A stretch of 64,000 nt of DNA from Paracoccus sp. MC1862 (GCF_016617715.1 NZ_CP067225.1:2344501-2408500); one strand, 5' to 3'. Positions 8,236 through 18,767 are shown, counted from the stretch's first letter. The notes: generated by a model from the letters alone, not told the origin. Numbers and translations are program-made.

Positions 8236-10549
8236 TGATCTCGACCACGGGGACAGGCAGGATCGCCTCCTCGGCCACGGCTTCCGGCGCGGGGGCAGCC
8301 TCGGCGGGCAGGTCCTCGGCCTCGCGCAGCGCGGAAAAATCCTCGGGCCGCCGTTGCGGCGCGGGCGGGATCTTCGGCGGATCGAGGCTTTCGGCCACGC
8401 GCGCGATCTGGGCCTGCGGCAGGGGCGGGTCCTGCCCTTCGCCCGCGTCGATGCCCGGCACGGCGGTCTCGGGCAGCGCCACCGGCCCACCCGCCATCGC
8501 CAGCCGCACCGCATGGCCCGCCGCCTCGCCCACCCAGGCAGGCGGCGCAGGCGGGCGTGCCGATGCCGCAAGCACCAGCGGCCCCTCGGCCCGCCAGGGC
8601 TTGGACACCCCACCGCTCAGGTCCCAGCCCGGCACTAAGGGCAACGGATGGCCTGCGATGCGGGCGCGGTAGATCGGCAGCGCCTCGGCCACGCGCATGA
8701 CGTAGTTGCGCGTCTCGTCAAAGGGGATCATCTCGACCCAGTCCACCGGATCGGCACCCTCGTCCCGCAGGTCGCCGAAATCCCGCAGCCAGCGCGCGGA
8801 CCGCCCCGGCCCGGCATTGTAGCCCGCCGCCACCAGCGCGATGGAATTGCCGAAGCGGCCCCGCAGCCCGTCGAGGTAAGCCGCCCCCAGCCGGGCGTTG
8901 TAGCCCGCGTCCCGCGTCAGCCGGGGCAGATCGTAGGGTTCTCCGATGACGCCCGCCATCTGCCGGGCGGTGTCGGGCATCACCTGCATCAGCCCCCGGG
9001 CGCCGACATGGGACTGGACGGTGTGGTTGAACTCGCTTTCCTGCCGGGCGATGGCCATGACCAGCTCGGGCGGCAGGCCGAAGCTGCCCTCTTCCAGCCC
9101 CGTCAGCGGATAATGCAGCGCCGGATAGACGCCGCCCTTCGCGGCGGCCGCCTTGGACAGCCGCAGGGCGTCCCAGGGGCGGCGCAGTTCCAGCATCACC
9201 CGGCCCATGCGGGCGATGTCCTCGTGGTCGGCGCCGGTCGCCAGATGCAGGAAGAACCGCTGCGCCTGCGCGGGCTCTCCGGCCGCGATCAGCCACAGCC
9301 CTGCCTGGAACAACCGGTTCCCCATCAGCGCCGAGTTCCGCCAGTCCGGCAGCGTGTCGGTCGCCACGCCGGTCACGGCCAGCGCAGGCTGCATCGGCAT
9401 GCCGATCTTCTCGGCGGCCAACTGGCCGTAATAGGCGGTCTGATGCGCGGCGGCCTTCTCGTAAGCCGCGCGGGCCGCGTCGGGGTCGCCTGAAGCCTCG
9501 GCGGCGCGGGCCTGCCAGTAATGGGTGCGCGCCACGGTGATCGCGCTGTAATCCGCCGCCGGAAGCCGGGCGAAATGCACAGCCGCCCGGTCGGCCGCGC
9601 CCGCGCGCAGGGCCGCATATCCCGCGATCCAGTCCAGATCGACGGCGCCGCTGTCGCCTGCGGGCAGGAAATGCCCCGCAGCGAAGCGTTCCGCCAGCGC
9701 CCAGTCGCCCTTGCGCAGCGCCTCGCGGGCATAATCCCGGCGCAGGCTGGCCCAGGCAGCCGGATCGCCCAGCGCCTCGGCCGAGGTCGAACGTTCCAGC
9801 ATCAACTGCCGCGCCAGTTCCCCCTGCTTGCTCGCCACCCGCCAGCGGAAGCGGTCGAGCGCCAGCCCCGCGTCATTCCGCAGGTCTTCGGGCAATGCGA
9901 GAATCAGCGGGTCCACCCCCGTCCGCCGCGCCTGCACGGCGATGCGGGCGCGGGCGAGGTCGGCCTTGGGTCCGGTGACGTAAAGCAGCATCCGCTCGGC
10001 CACCGCCCATTCGCCGGCATCCAGCAGCACCTTCAGCCGGGCCGCGTGATGCGGGGCGACGGCGGCGCCATGGACGGCGAGAAAGGCGGTTTCCTCGGCG
10101 GCATCCAGCGCGGCGCTGCTGATCCAGAAGCGGGCGGCGGCCTCGGCGCGCTTGGCTTCGGGATGGGCGGCAATCCAGGCACTCGCGCCCCCGAGGCTTT
10201 CAGGCAGGCGCTCGCCGAACCAGCCCAGCACCTCGGCGGCAGGCAGATCGGGGCGGATCATGGCCTCGCCGCGGCGGAATAGCAGTTCCATCCCCGGCCA
10301 GTCGGGGTTGCGGGCGGCGAAGTCGCGGTATTCGCCCCATGTCCCCTGCCCCGCCCGCAGGCGTTGCCACAGGACAAGGTCCACCGACATCTGCCCGGAC
10401 TGCCGCGCCGCCGCATCAGCAGTAGGCCAGTCCCTTGCTGCGGCCGCCGCCAGCGCGCGGGTCATCGCGCCCCTGTCCTCGGCCCGCGCGGGCAGGGCCA
10501 GGGCGGCCGCCAGCGCCAGCGCCGCGAGTCTGAATGTCGTCCCTGTCAT
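8183..10549 (-). CDS. slt: Soluble lytic murein transglycosylase
   Basis: A periplasmic peptidoglycan lyase of 788 residues that cleaves MurNAc-GlcNAc bonds to give 1,6-anhydromuropeptides. It has a signal peptide (residues 1-23, ending PARAED), a long alpha-superhelical region like Slt70, and a C-terminal SLT domain with the catalytic glutamate in [11 protein letters not shown], then [13 protein letters not shown] and [10 protein letters not shown] Pro/Ala/Glu-rich tail of about 130 residues follows the domain, making it longer than E. coli Slt70; the tail looks disordered. Its 3' end lies inside the 3' end of the DMT gene. ATG 10549 is chosen because the signal peptide begins there; no strong ribosome site is seen. 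Confidence 0.92.
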   Translation of the reverse strand: MTGTTFRLAALALAAALALPARAEDRGAMTRALAAAAARDWPTADAAARQSGQMSVDLVLWQRLRAGQGTWGEYRDFAARNPDWPGMELLFRRGEAMIRPDLPAAEVLGWFGERLPESLGGASAWIAAHPEAKRAEAAARFWISSAALDAAEETAFLAVHGAAVAPHHAARLKVLLDAGEWAVAERMLLYVTGPKADLARARIAVQARRTGVDPLILALPEDLRNDAGLALDRFRWRVASKQGELARQLMLERSTSAEALGDPAAWASLRRDYAREALRKGDWALAERFAAGHFLPAGDSGAVDLDWIAGYAALRAGAADRAAVHFARLPAADYSAITVARTHYWQARAAEASGDPDAARAAYEKAAAHQTAYYGQLAAEKIGMPMQPALAVTGVATDTLPDWRNSALMGNRLFQAGLWLIAAGEPAQAQRFFLHLATGADHEDIARMGRVMLELRRPWDALRLSKAAAAKGGVYPALHYPLTGLEEGSFGLPPELVMAIARQESEFNHTVQSHVGARGLMQVMPDTARQMAGVIGEPYDLPRLTRDAGYNARLGAAYLDGLRGRFGNSIALVAAGYNAGPGRSARWLRDFGDLRDEGADPVDWVEMIPFDETRNYVMRVAEALPIYRARIAGHPLPLVPGWDLSGGVSKPWRAEGPLVLAASARPPAPPAWVGEAAGHAVRLAMAGGPVALPETAVPGIDAGEGQDPPLPQAQIARVAESLDPPKIPPAPQRRPEDFSALREAEDLPAEAAPAPEAVAEEAILPVPVVEIISEAQSLPAPSAATATR

Positions 10550-10664
10550 GGCCGCCAATCTGCGGGCAGCGGGGCGCCGGGGCAACTCACATCCGCGGCA
10601 GGCGCGCTTGGCAACCCGCGCGCCCGGTTGTATGCCCGCGCGAAACAATCGTCAGGATCGAGTC

Positions 10665-11540
10665 ATGTTCCAAGGGTCCCTGCCCGCTCTCGTCACCCCC
10701 TTGACCGGCGAAGGCAAGATCGACTGGCCCGCGCTGGAACGGCTGGTCGAATGGCAGATCGAACAGGGCAGCCACGGCCTTGTGCCCGTCGGCACCACGG
10801 GCGAAAGCCCGACGCTGAGCCATGACGAGCACCGCGAGGTGGTGGAGGCCGTCGTCCGCCTTGCCGCCGGCCGGGTGCCGGTGATCGCGGGCGCGGGGTC
10901 GAACAACACCCATGAGGCGATCGAGCTTGCCCAGCACGCCTGCGAGGTCGGTGCCGACGGGCTGCTGATCGTGACGCCCTATTACAACAAGCCCACGCAA
11001 GCGGGCCTGATCGCGCATTTCACCGCCGTCCATGACGCGACCGACCGGCCGATCATCATCTACAACATTCCTGGCCGTTCCGTCGTGGACATGACACCGG
11101 AAACAATGGGCGAACTGGCGAAGCTGCCGCGCATCATCGGCGTCAAGGACGCGACTGGCCGGCTCGAACGGGTGTCCTGCCAGCGGATCACCTGCGGCCC
11201 GGACTTCCTGCAAATCTCGGGCGAGGACGCGACGGCGCATGGCTTCAACGCGCAGGGCGGCCGGGGCTGCATTTCGGTCTCGGCCAATGTTGCGCCCGCG
11301 CTTTGCGCCCGGATGCAGGCGGCCTGCCTTGCCGGGGACTATGCCGAGGCGCTGCGGCTGCAGGACCTGCTGATGCCGCTGCATATCGCGATCTTCATCG
11401 AACCAGGTCTGGTCGGCGCCAAATACGCCCTGTCGCGGCTGGGGATGTGCGGGGAAACCGTGCGCCTGCCACTGACGCCGCTGACCGCCCCCACCCGCGC
11501 CCGCATCGACGCCGCCATGGCCCATGCCGGGCTGATCTGA
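10665..11540 (+). CDS. dapA: 4-hydroxy-tetrahydrodipicolinate synthase
   Basis: Condenses pyruvate with aspartate semialdehyde in the lysine/diaminopimelate pathway. The 291-residue protein has the Schiff-base lysine K161 (GVKDATG), Y133 (IIYNIPGR), the GTTGE motif near 43-47 and YYNKP at 106-110. AGGA lies eight bases before the ATG. The next gene, an SMR pump, starts ten bases downstream and is probably co-transcribed. Confidence 0.95.
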   Translation: MFQGSLPALVTPLTGEGKIDWPALERLVEWQIEQGSHGLVPVGTTGESPTLSHDEHREVVEAVVRLAAGRVPVIAGAGSNNTHEAIELAQHACEVGADGLLIVTPYYNKPTQAGLIAHFTAVHDATDRPIIIYNIPGRSVVDMTPETMGELAKLPRIIGVKDATGRLERVSCQRITCGPDFLQISGEDATAHGFNAQGGRGCISVSANVAPALCARMQAACLAGDYAEALRLQDLLMPLHIAIFIEPGLVGAKYALSRLGMCGETVRLPLTPLTAPTRARIDAAMAHAGLI

Positions 11541-11550
11541 GGGCAGGGGC

Positions 11551-11880
11551 ATGGCCTACGCCGTCCTGACCGTCGCCATCGTCTTCGAGGTGATCGGCAC
11601 CTCGCTGCTGATGCTGTCGCAGCAGTTCACCCGGGTCTGGCCGACCGTGGGCATGGCCGTGGCCTATCTCGTGTCCTTCTACTTCCTGTCGCAGGCGCTG
11701 AAGTTCCTGCCCCTCGGCATCGCCTATGCGCTGTGGAGCGGGCTGGGAATCATCCTGACCCTGGGCGTCGGCATCTTCGTCTTCCGGCAGATCCCCGACC
11801 TGCCCGCCGTGGTGGGGGTGGCGCTGATCCTGGCGGGGGTGGTGGTCATCAACGGGTTTTCGCAGACGACCGGGCATTGA
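11551..11880 (+). CDS. SMR-family multidrug efflux protein
   Basis: A 109-residue four-helix membrane protein of the small multidrug resistance family (EmrE/QacE type). The essential membrane glutamate is E13, in IVFEVIGTSLL, followed by YFLSQALKFLPLGIAYALWSG, the hallmark of helices 2-3. It works as an antiparallel dimer that exchanges cationic drugs for protons. A second SMR protein is encoded at 60952 and looks like the Gdx subgroup, so the two probably differ in substrate. Confidence 0.9.
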   Translation: MAYAVLTVAIVFEVIGTSLLMLSQQFTRVWPTVGMAVAYLVSFYFLSQALKFLPLGIAYALWSGLGIILTLGVGIFVFRQIPDLPAVVGVALILAGVVVINGFSQTTGH

Positions 11881-11927
11881 GCGGCTGCGTGTCCCACCCG
11901 GCGAAGCGCCTGATGGCGCGGCCGCAT

Positions 11928-11949
11928 GGGTATTTGGGCCAGAAAGAAG
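11928..11949. repeat. Dispersed GGGTATTT...GAAAGAAG element
   Basis: GGGTATTTGGGCCAGAAAGAAG lies between the convergent ends of the SMR and hisC-like genes. Its beginning and end resemble the AT-rich right halves of the hairpin elements at 25000 and 41163 (GGGATATTTTTA...GAAGAA). The upstream hairpin of those copies is missing, so this would be a partial member. Confidence 0.35.
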
Positions 11950-11954
11950 CCCCT

Positions 11955-13052
11955 TCAGCCCCTTGCCATTGCAAGCGCTTGCGGCAGGGCCTGGGCGAAC
12001 ACATCGAGTTCGGCTTCCGGCCCGCAACTGACGCGGATGCAGCGGTTCTGCGGCGCGACCCAGGGCATCCGGGCGAAGATTCCCTGTTCGGCCAGCGCCG
12101 CCAGCAGCGCGCGGGCGGAGTCGCCGTCCCGGCCGCAGTCGATGGCGACGAAATTCGTGGCCGAGGGCAGCGCCTTGAGGCCGTTGTCGCGGGCGATGGC
12201 GGCGATCCGTTCGCGGGCGTCCGTGACCTGCCGGACGGTCTCGGCCAGATGCGCGGCATCCCCCAGCGCCGCCAGCGCGCCCGCCTGCGCCACGCTGTTG
12301 ACGCCGAAATGATTCCGCACCCGGTCGAAGGCGCGGATCATGTCCGGGGCGCCGATGGCATAGCCGATCCGCGCGCCAGCCATTCCGTGGGCCTTGGAGA
12401 AGGTCCGCATCCGCAGCACCCGCGGGTCGGCGGGGTCGATGCGCGGCAGGGCGGGGGCGAACTCGGCATAGGCTTCGTCGAGGATCAGCAGGATGCCTTC
12501 CGGCAGCGCGGCGATGGCGGCCTCGATCGCCTCGGGCGGATGCCAGCCGCCCATGGGGTTGTCGGGGTTGCAGAGATACACCATCCGCGCGCCGGTCCCG
12601 GCGGCCTGCGCCACCAGCGCGGCGGGGTCCTGCTTATCGGCGCGATAGGGGACGCGGACCAGTTCGCCGCCGAAGCCGGCGACGTGAAAATCGAAGGTCG
12701 GATAACCACCCGCCGAGGTGACGACCCGATCCCCCGGTGCCACCATCAGCCGGACGGCAAGGCCCAGAAGCCCGTCGATCCCCTCGCCCACGACGATATT
12801 CTCGGGGGCGACGCCGCAATGGGCGGCAAGCGCGGCCTTGAGGTCGTGGTTCGTCGGATCGCCGTATTTCCAGACCTCGGCGGCGGCCTTCCGCATCGCC
12901 TCGATGGCCAGCGGAGAGGGGCCGAAGCCGTTCTCGTTCGCCCCCAGCCGGGCGCGGAAGGGCACGCCGCGCCGGCGTTCCAGCGTTTCGGGACCGACAA
13001 AGGGCACGGCGTCGGGCAGGCTGGCGGGAAGGGGCGCGAGGGTCGGTTTCAT
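11955..13052 (-). CDS. hisC: Histidinol-phosphate-type aminotransferase
   Basis: A 365-residue class II PLP aminotransferase. The PLP lysine lies in RTFSKAHGMAGARIGY; upstream are CNPDNPMGGW, LILDEAYAEF and GGYPTFDF, and the C-terminus has SCGPEAELD. This matches the HisC family, which transaminates imidazole-acetol phosphate or, in some members, aromatic amino acids. No other his genes are nearby, so it may be a HisC2-like aromatic aminotransferase; the symbol is given with that caution. ATG 13052 begins the conserved part. Confidence 0.8.
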   Translation of the reverse strand: MKPTLAPLPASLPDAVPFVGPETLERRRGVPFRARLGANENGFGPSPLAIEAMRKAAAEVWKYGDPTNHDLKAALAAHCGVAPENIVVGEGIDGLLGLAVRLMVAPGDRVVTSAGGYPTFDFHVAGFGGELVRVPYRADKQDPAALVAQAAGTGARMVYLCNPDNPMGGWHPPEAIEAAIAALPEGILLILDEAYAEFAPALPRIDPADPRVLRMRTFSKAHGMAGARIGYAIGAPDMIRAFDRVRNHFGVNSVAQAGALAALGDAAHLAETVRQVTDARERIAAIARDNGLKALPSATNFVAIDCGRDGDSARALLAALAEQGIFARMPWVAPQNRCIRVSCGPEAELDVFAQALPQALAMARG

Positions 13053-13200
13053 GCCCGGATCAGAAGCGCAAATCCGCCGTTCTCGCAACCCCGTCTGCGC
13101 GAAGGCCGCCCTGCACTCCTGCCGCGCGGCGCGCGTGCATCAAGGCCCTGAAAGGGGCACCGCTGGCATGGAAAGCCGTCGCTGCGCGCCTGGCAACGTC

Positions 13201-14949
13201 CTAGTCCTTGCCGAAAAGGCGGCCAAGCAACCCTCGTGACGCAGGCGGCTCGGCAGTGTTGTCGGCCACAGCCGGCGCAGGCTCAGGCGCGGGCTTCGCC
13301 GTTGCCGCCATGCCTGCCGCGCGGGTCTCGGACAGCGTCGCGCCGGTCGTCAGCGCCTCGGGGTCCAGCCGCAACTCGATCACGGCAAGTGTCCCCGCGT
13401 CCTGCGCCCGCTGGAAGGCCCCGGCGAAGTCCTCGTCGCGTTCCACCAACTCGCCATGCCCGCCGTAGGCGCGGGCCAGCGCGGCGAAGTCGGGGTTGAA
13501 CAGGTCGGTGCCCGAGACGCGCCCCGAATAGTGCTTTTCCTGATGCATGCGGATCGTGCCGTAGCGGCCGTTGTTCGCCACGATCACGATCACCGCCGCG
13601 CCCTCCTGCGCCGCCGTGGAAAGCTCGTTCACCGTCATCTGAATGTCGCCGTCGCCCGCCACGCAGACGACCGTGCGGTCCGGGTGCCGGATCTTGGCCG
13701 CCACCGCCGCCGGCAACCCGTAGCCCATCGACCCCGAGGTCGGCGCAAGCTGCGTCTCGCCCCGCTTGAACTGGAAATAGCGGTGGATGAAGGACGCGAA
13801 GTTGCCCGCGCCGTTGGTGATGATGGCATCCTCGGGCAGGTTGTCGGACAGCCAGGTGATCACCCGCTCCATCTTCACCGCGCCGGGGGTTTCCTTCGGC
13901 TGGCGCCATGCCTCGTAGTTAGCTCGCAGTTCCGCGGTCCAGTCGCTCCACTGGCGCGGCGCCGGCGCCTCGGCCAGCGCCTTCAGCACGGCGCGGGGGC
14001 AGGCGGCGATGCCGGGATCGGCGCGCCAGAGATGGCCGATCTCGTCGGGGTCCGGGTAGACGTGGATGATGCGCTTGCCCTGCCCCTTCGGGCTCATCAG
14101 GTCATAGCCGTTCGTCAGCGTGTCCCCCAGCCGCGAGCCGAGCGACAGGATGCAATCCGCTTCCCTCAGCGCCTCGCCCAGCTTCGGGTTCATGCCCACG
14201 CCCAGATCGCCCACGTAGTTCGGCAAGCGGTTGTCGATCAGATACTGGCGGCGGAAGGGCACGGCGACCGGCAGGCCCCAGCCTGCCGCGAAGCGCGCCA
14301 GCCGGTCGCCGTCCTCCTGCGTCCAGATCGAGCCGCCGGGAATCACCAGCGGCCGCTCGGCCCCGGCCAGCGCCCCGGTGATCGCGGCAAGCTGCGCCTC
14401 GGAAATGCCGGGAACCGGGCGCGGCGCGGGCATCAGGTCGGGGGCGCCCGATTCGGCTGACAGCATGTCCTCGGGCAGCGCCAGCACCACCGGGCCGGGG
14501 CGGCCGGACAGGGCGAGATCGAAGGCACGGGCGACATATTCGGGGATGCGGTCGGTGTCGTCGATCTCGGCCACCCACTTGGCGAGGCTTCCGAACATCT
14601 GCCGATAATCGACCTCCTGAAACGCCTCGCGGTCGCGGGTGTCCCGCGCGATCTGGCCCACGAACAGGATCATCGGCGTCGAATCCTGCCTGGCCACATG
14701 GACCCCGGCGCTGGCGTTGGTGGCCCCCGGCCCGCGGGTGACAAAGCAGATGCCCGGCCGCCCGGTCATCTTGCCCCAGGCCTCGGCCATCATCGCCGCC
14801 CCGCCTTCCTGGCGGCAGACGGTGTTCGGAATCCCTGCGTCGTAAAGCCCGTCCAGCGCGGCAAGGAAGCTTTCGCCGGGAACCGAGAAGACCCGTTCCA
14901 CCCCATGCGCCTTCAGCGCATCCGCCAGTATCCGTCCGCCGTGCCGCAT
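13201..14949 (-). CDS. TPP enzyme related to acetolactate synthase large subunit
   Basis: A 582-residue thiamine-diphosphate enzyme of the pyruvate oxidase/AHAS/POX family. The N-terminal pyrimidine-binding domain has the activating glutamate in FSVPGESFL; the C-terminal domain has the TPP motif GDGDIQM...NN with IVANNGRYG. There is a nonstandard Ala/Pro tail ending [11 protein letters not shown]. No small regulatory subunit (ilvH) is adjacent, so it may not be the biosynthetic ilvB; related annotated enzymes include oxalyl-CoA decarboxylase-like and unknown TPP proteins. ATG 14949, preceded by a G-rich stretch, is preferred to a TTG at 14970. Confidence 0.8.
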   Translation of the reverse strand: MRHGGRILADALKAHGVERVFSVPGESFLAALDGLYDAGIPNTVCRQEGGAAMMAEAWGKMTGRPGICFVTRGPGATNASAGVHVARQDSTPMILFVGQIARDTRDREAFQEVDYRQMFGSLAKWVAEIDDTDRIPEYVARAFDLALSGRPGPVVLALPEDMLSAESGAPDLMPAPRPVPGISEAQLAAITGALAGAERPLVIPGGSIWTQEDGDRLARFAAGWGLPVAVPFRRQYLIDNRLPNYVGDLGVGMNPKLGEALREADCILSLGSRLGDTLTNGYDLMSPKGQGKRIIHVYPDPDEIGHLWRADPGIAACPRAVLKALAEAPAPRQWSDWTAELRANYEAWRQPKETPGAVKMERVITWLSDNLPEDAIITNGAGNFASFIHRYFQFKRGETQLAPTSGSMGYGLPAAVAAKIRHPDRTVVCVAGDGDIQMTVNELSTAAQEGAAVIVIVANNGRYGTIRMHQEKHYSGRVSGTDLFNPDFAALARAYGGHGELVERDEDFAGAFQRAQDAGTLAVIELRLDPEALTTGATLSETRAAGMAATAKPAPEPAPAVADNTAEPPASRGLLGRLFGKD

Positions 14950-15055
14950 CGCCTCGCCCCCTTGTCGCAAATCGCGCGCAAACTGGGGGCAAGACGCGCC
15001 AAGGGCAAGCCCGCAGCTTTACAGCGGCCGCCCGCGCCCCTATCTCACGCCGACC

Positions 15056-15529
15056 ATGGCCCAGGCAAAATCCGACCCGAACTACAAGGTGATCGCCGAG
15101 AACCGGCGGGCGCGCTTCGATTACTTCATCGAGAGCGACATCGAGGTGGGCATCATCCTCACCGGCTCCGAGGTGAAGGCGCTGCGCACCGGCCAGTCCA
15201 ACATCGCCGAAAGCTACGCCAGCGTGGAACAGGGCGAGTTGTGGCTGATCAACGGCTACATCTCCTCCTACAAGCAGGCGGGCATCTTCGGGCATGAGGA
15301 ACGCCGCCACCGCAAGTTGCTGGTCAGCCGCAAGGAACTGTCGCGGCTGTGGCAGGCCACGGGACGCGAAGGCATGACGCTGGTCCCGCTGGTGATGTAT
15401 TTCAACCACCGGGGCATCGTGAAGCTGAAGCTGGGCATCGCCAAGGGCAAGAAGAACCACGACAAGCGCGCGACCGAGGCCAAGCGCGACTGGGGCCGCG
15501 AAAAGCAGCGCCTGCTGAAGCAGGGCTGA
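15056..15529 (+). CDS. smpB: SsrA-binding protein SmpB
   Basis: A 157-residue RNA-binding protein that delivers tmRNA to stalled ribosomes (trans-translation). The conserved opening [18 protein letters not shown], the [11 protein letters not shown](S)NI motif and the basic C-terminal tail [11 protein letters not shown]...DW are all present. The tmRNA gene itself is not in this window. Confidence 0.97.
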   Translation: MAQAKSDPNYKVIAENRRARFDYFIESDIEVGIILTGSEVKALRTGQSNIAESYASVEQGELWLINGYISSYKQAGIFGHEERRHRKLLVSRKELSRLWQATGREGMTLVPLVMYFNHRGIVKLKLGIAKGKKNHDKRATEAKRDWGREKQRLLKQG

Positions 15530-15617
15530 GACGGCCCTGCCTGTTCAGCCACTGGCGTGAGCTGCGATGTCGGTGCACATTGGAAACCGAGTGCCACCTT
15601 AGGCTTGCGGATCAGGG

Positions 15618-15866
15618 ATGAGCGACACCAAGACCGATCTGGACCGGTTGCTGGCAGAAACGCGCCGGCTGAACGCCGAGGCCGACAGGCTGATGGCCGA
15701 GGAACGCAAACTCATGGCCGAGCGGCTGCTTCGTCGGCAAAGGCGTGGACCCTGGTTCAACTTCGTTCATGAGATCGCTCCATTTCTGGGCATCGGTCTT
15801 GTGATTGGCCTGGTCGCTGCCTTGGCTGTCCTGCTTCTGCCCCTGATGGGAACCCCCAATCCTTAG
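15618..15866 (+). CDS. Small coiled-coil membrane protein
   Basis: An unrecognised 82-residue protein. Residues 5-45 are strongly charged with heptad-like leucines (LDRLLAETRRLNAEADRLM), then a basic RRQRR patch, then one membrane helix (FLGIGLVIGLVAALAVLLLPL) near the C-terminus. That orientation predicts a cytosolic coiled coil anchored to the inner membrane. It follows smpB by 88 bases. An AGGG lies just before the ATG. No function is inferred. Confidence 0.65.
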   Translation: MSDTKTDLDRLLAETRRLNAEADRLMAEERKLMAERLLRRQRRGPWFNFVHEIAPFLGIGLVIGLVAALAVLLLPLMGTPNP

Positions 15867-15889
15867 GCGCAGACCGCATCCGTTCCCTG

Positions 15890-16297
15890 CTACCGCAGCG
15901 CCGCCAGCGTGGCCGGGTCCGCCTCGCCCTCGTAGAACTCTGCCAGCAGCCGGTCGAAGACCTCGCCCCCGCCCGCCTCGCGGAACAGCGTGGCGCAGGA
16001 CCGCAGCTTCATCGCATCGACCGGGCCCAGCACCGCCTCGGGCGGGCGGCCCTCGTTTTCCAGCATCGCCTCGGCGGCCTCGCGCAGGTTTGCCGCCAGC
16101 ACCGGATCGGCCAGGTAGGCCCGCGCCTCGGCCATGTCGCGGATGCCGTAGTGCTTCGCCGTCCCCGACCGCCCCAGCGCGGCAAGCTGCGGAAAGACAT
16201 ACCACATCCAGTGGCTGACCTTCCGGCCTGCCCGCAGTTCCGCCACCGCGCGGGACTGGTCGCGCGCCTGCGCGTCGTGAAAGCGTTGCAGGTCCAT
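15890..16297 (-). CDS. DUF1810 family protein
   Basis: A 135-residue protein matching the whole length of DUF1810: it opens LQRFHDAQ, has the signature KVSHWMWYVFPQLAALGRS and AKHYGIRDMAEARAYLADP, and ends with FREAGGGEVFDRLLAEFYEGE. Family members are calpastatin-like by name only and are of unknown function. It is transcribed away from the sulfurtransferase gene, with about 100 bases between. Confidence 0.88.
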   Translation of the reverse strand: MDLQRFHDAQARDQSRAVAELRAGRKVSHWMWYVFPQLAALGRSGTAKHYGIRDMAEARAYLADPVLAANLREAAEAMLENEGRPPEAVLGPVDAMKLRSCATLFREAGGGEVFDRLLAEFYEGEADPATLAALR

Positions 16298-16402
16298 GCC
16301 GCATGGATGCGCCCCATGCGGACGCGCGGTCAAGGGCCGTTGTCCTGCCCGCGCGTCAAGGCTAAGAAAGCCCGCGGTGGCTGGGGACCGAGGAGACAAG
16401 GG

Positions 16403-17254
16403 ATGGACGATCCGAAGACGCTGGTGTCGACCGACTGGCTGGCGGCACATCTGGACGACCCCGACCTGCGCGTCATCGACGCAAGCTGGCACATGCCCGC
16501 AACGGGCCGCGACGCCCGCGCCGAATACGAGGCCGCCCATATCCCCGGCGCGCGTTTCTTCGACATCGACGCCATCGCGGACACCCGCAGCCCCCTGCCC
16601 CACATGGCCCCCCAGCCCGAGATGTTCGTCAGCCGCCTGCGGGCGATGGGCATCGGCGACGGCCATCAGGTCGTGATCTACGACAACTCGGACGTCCATT
16701 CGGCGGCCCGCGTCTGGTGGATCTTCCGTCTGATGGGCAAGACCGACGTGGCGATGCTGGACGGCGGCTTTGCCAAATGGCAGGCCGAGGGCCGCCCGGT
16801 CGAGGACATGCCCCCGATCACCCGCGACCGCCACATGACCGTGCAGCGGCAGGCGGGACTGGTCCGCGACGTGACACAGGTGGCGGCAGCGGCCAAGCTG
16901 GGCGACCACCAGATCATCGACGCCCGCAGCGTAGCCCGATTCCGCGGCGACGAGCCCGAGCCCCGCCCCGGCCTGCGCGCGGGCCATATCCCCGGCGCGA
17001 AGAACGTCCCCGTGGGCCAGCTTTACACCCCCGACGGCACCATGAAGCCGGTGGACGAGTTGCGCGCCGTCTTCGAATCGGCAGGCGTGGATCTTGCGCG
17101 CCCTGCGATCACCACCTGCGGCTCTGGCGTCACCGCGGCCAGCCTTGCGCTGGCGCTGGAACGCCTGGGCAAGCGGGACTGGTCGCTCTACGACGGGGCC
17201 TGGGCCGAATGGGGCAGCTACCCCGACCTCAAGATCGCAACCGGAGACGCCTGA
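16403..17254 (+). CDS. sseA: 3-mercaptopyruvate sulfurtransferase
   Basis: A 283-residue protein of two rhodanese domains; the N-terminal one is inactive and the C-terminal one carries the catalytic cysteine C239 in the loop CGSGVTA, which is diagnostic for mercaptopyruvate rather than thiosulfate. Other marks are YEAAHIPGARFFDID and GHIPGAKNVPV. It moves sulfur from 3-mercaptopyruvate to an acceptor. The next gene starts directly after its stop codon and encodes an aminotransferase that could make mercaptopyruvate from cysteine, so the two may form a cysteine-degrading pathway (inference). Confidence 0.93.
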   Translation: MDDPKTLVSTDWLAAHLDDPDLRVIDASWHMPATGRDARAEYEAAHIPGARFFDIDAIADTRSPLPHMAPQPEMFVSRLRAMGIGDGHQVVIYDNSDVHSAARVWWIFRLMGKTDVAMLDGGFAKWQAEGRPVEDMPPITRDRHMTVQRQAGLVRDVTQVAAAAKLGDHQIIDARSVARFRGDEPEPRPGLRAGHIPGAKNVPVGQLYTPDGTMKPVDELRAVFESAGVDLARPAITTCGSGVTAASLALALERLGKRDWSLYDGAWAEWGSYPDLKIATGDA

Positions 17255-18439
17255 ATGTTCGGCAACCTGCAGCCCCAAGCCCCCGACAAGATCCTCGCCC
17301 TGATGGGCGAGTTCCGGGCCGACACCCGGCAGGGCAAGATCGACCTGGGCGTGGGCGTCTACAAGGACCCGACCGGGCTGACCCCGGTGATGCGGGCCGT
17401 CAAGGACGCCGAGCGCCGCATCTGGGAAGCCGAGACCACCAAGGCCTATACCGCGCTTGCGGGAGAACCGGCCTATCTGAACGCGCTGTCGCGGATGGTG
17501 CTGGGCGAGGGGCTGGACGACAGCCGCACGGCGGCGCTGTCCACCGTCGGCGGCACCGGCGCGATCCGGCAGGCGCTGGAACTGGCGCGGATCGGCAACC
17601 CGGACCTGACCGTCCATGTCTCGGACCCGACCTGGCCCAACCATCTGTCGATCCTGAAATTCATGGGCGTGCCTTTCGTCGAATACCGCTATTTCGACGA
17701 CGCCACCCGCGGCGTCGATTTCGAGGGGATGAAGGCCGATCTGGGCCGCGCCCAGAAGGGCGACCTCGTATTGCTGCACGGCTGCTGCCACAACCCGACC
17801 GGCGCGAACCTGAGCATGGACCAATGGGCCGAGGTGGCAGGCATTCTCGACCGCACCGGCGCGGTGCCGCTGGTGGATCTCGCCTACCAGGGCTTCGGCG
17901 ACGGGCTGGAGGAAGACGCGGCCGGCACCCGCCTGATCCTCAGCCGCACGCCCGAGGCGCTGGTCGCGGCCTCCTGCTCCAAGAACTTCGGCATCTACCG
18001 CGAACGGACGGGGATGCTGCTGGCGCAGGTCAGGGACGCGGGCGCGCGCGATCTGGCGCAGGGGACGATGGCCTACCTGAACCGCCAGAACTACAGCTTC
18101 CCGCCCGACCACGGCGCGCGGATCGTCCAGGTGATCCTCGACGACGAGGCGCTTTCCGCCGACTGGAAGGCCGAGCTTGAGGAGGTCCGGCTGGGAATGC
18201 TCGCCCTGCGCCAACAGCTTGCCGAGGAACTGCGGAACCTCACCGGCAGCGACCGCTTCGACTTCATCGAGCAGCACCGCGGCATGTTCTCGCGCCTGGG
18301 CGCCACGCCCGAGCAGGTTGCGAAGATGAAGGACGACAATGCCATCTACATGGTGGGCGATTCGCGACTGAACATCGCCGGTCTGAACCGCGACAGCGTG
18401 CCGATCCTGGCCCGCGCCATCGTCGAGGCGGGGGTCTGA
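17255..18439 (+). CDS. tyrB: Aromatic/aspartate aminotransferase (class I)
   Basis: A 394-residue class I PLP aminotransferase of the AspC/TyrB subgroup. The PLP lysine is K243 (SCSKNFGIYRERTG); HNPTGANL at 179-186 and VDLAYQGFGDG at 207-217 are the usual cofactor contacts. It abuts the sulfurtransferase gene with no gap. Substrate is probably aromatic amino acids, aspartate or cysteine with 2-oxoglutarate; the symbol is by family. Confidence 0.85.
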   Translation: MFGNLQPQAPDKILALMGEFRADTRQGKIDLGVGVYKDPTGLTPVMRAVKDAERRIWEAETTKAYTALAGEPAYLNALSRMVLGEGLDDSRTAALSTVGGTGAIRQALELARIGNPDLTVHVSDPTWPNHLSILKFMGVPFVEYRYFDDATRGVDFEGMKADLGRAQKGDLVLLHGCCHNPTGANLSMDQWAEVAGILDRTGAVPLVDLAYQGFGDGLEEDAAGTRLILSRTPEALVAASCSKNFGIYRERTGMLLAQVRDAGARDLAQGTMAYLNRQNYSFPPDHGARIVQVILDDEALSADWKAELEEVRLGMLALRQQLAEELRNLTGSDRFDFIEQHRGMFSRLGATPEQVAKMKDDNAIYMVGDSRLNIAGLNRDSVPILARAIVEAGV

Positions 18440-18467
18440 ACGGGGTCAGCCCCTTCGGACATGAAAA

Positions 18468-18498
18468 AGCCGGGGCGCGCCTGATGGCGGCCCCGGCT
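18468..18498 (-). terminator. Rho-independent terminator
   Basis: AGCCGGGGC (18468-18476) and GCCCCGGCT (18490-18498) form a perfect 9 bp stem with a 13-base loop. Read on the minus strand it is followed by a run of five T, so it mainly serves the DUF1127 gene. It also lies 28 bases after the convergent aminotransferase gene and may stop that transcript too. Confidence 0.8.
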
Positions 18499-18521
18499 TC
18501 GTCGTTCTTGAAATGAAAGGA

Positions 18522-18767
18522 TCAGAGACCGCGGGCGACGCGCTCGATCTCGCCGCGGTTCAGGCCGATGTCGGCCAGTTCGCGGTCGGACAGGGCGTTC
18601 AACTGGTTGCGCGTCTCGCGCACGTCTGCCCAATAGCGGACGGTGGTGGAGATGCGATCGAAAATACCGGCAGGACGCGCCGCCGGAATGGCGCGGAAGG
18701 TATCGATGGCCGACATGTCAGGAACCCATTTTTCTTGCGGCCCGCGCCAATCGCGGGCGATGTTCAT
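18522..18767 (-). CDS. DUF1127 domain protein
   Basis: An 81-residue protein ending in the DUF1127 signature: RYWADVRETRNQLNALSDRE, then LADIGLNRGEI. DUF1127 proteins are small arginine-rich RNA- or stress-associated proteins of Alphaproteobacteria; members in Agrobacterium and Rhodobacter affect RNA turnover and phosphate or carbon metabolism, but the role of this one is unknown. ATG 18767 has AGGGG six bases upstream; a later in-frame ATG at 18716 lacks one. The 240 bases upstream are AT-richer than the surroundings and probably hold its promoter. Confidence 0.85.
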   Translation of the reverse strand: MNIARDWRGPQEKWVPDMSAIDTFRAIPAARPAGIFDRISTTVRYWADVRETRNQLNALSDRELADIGLNRGEIERVARGL

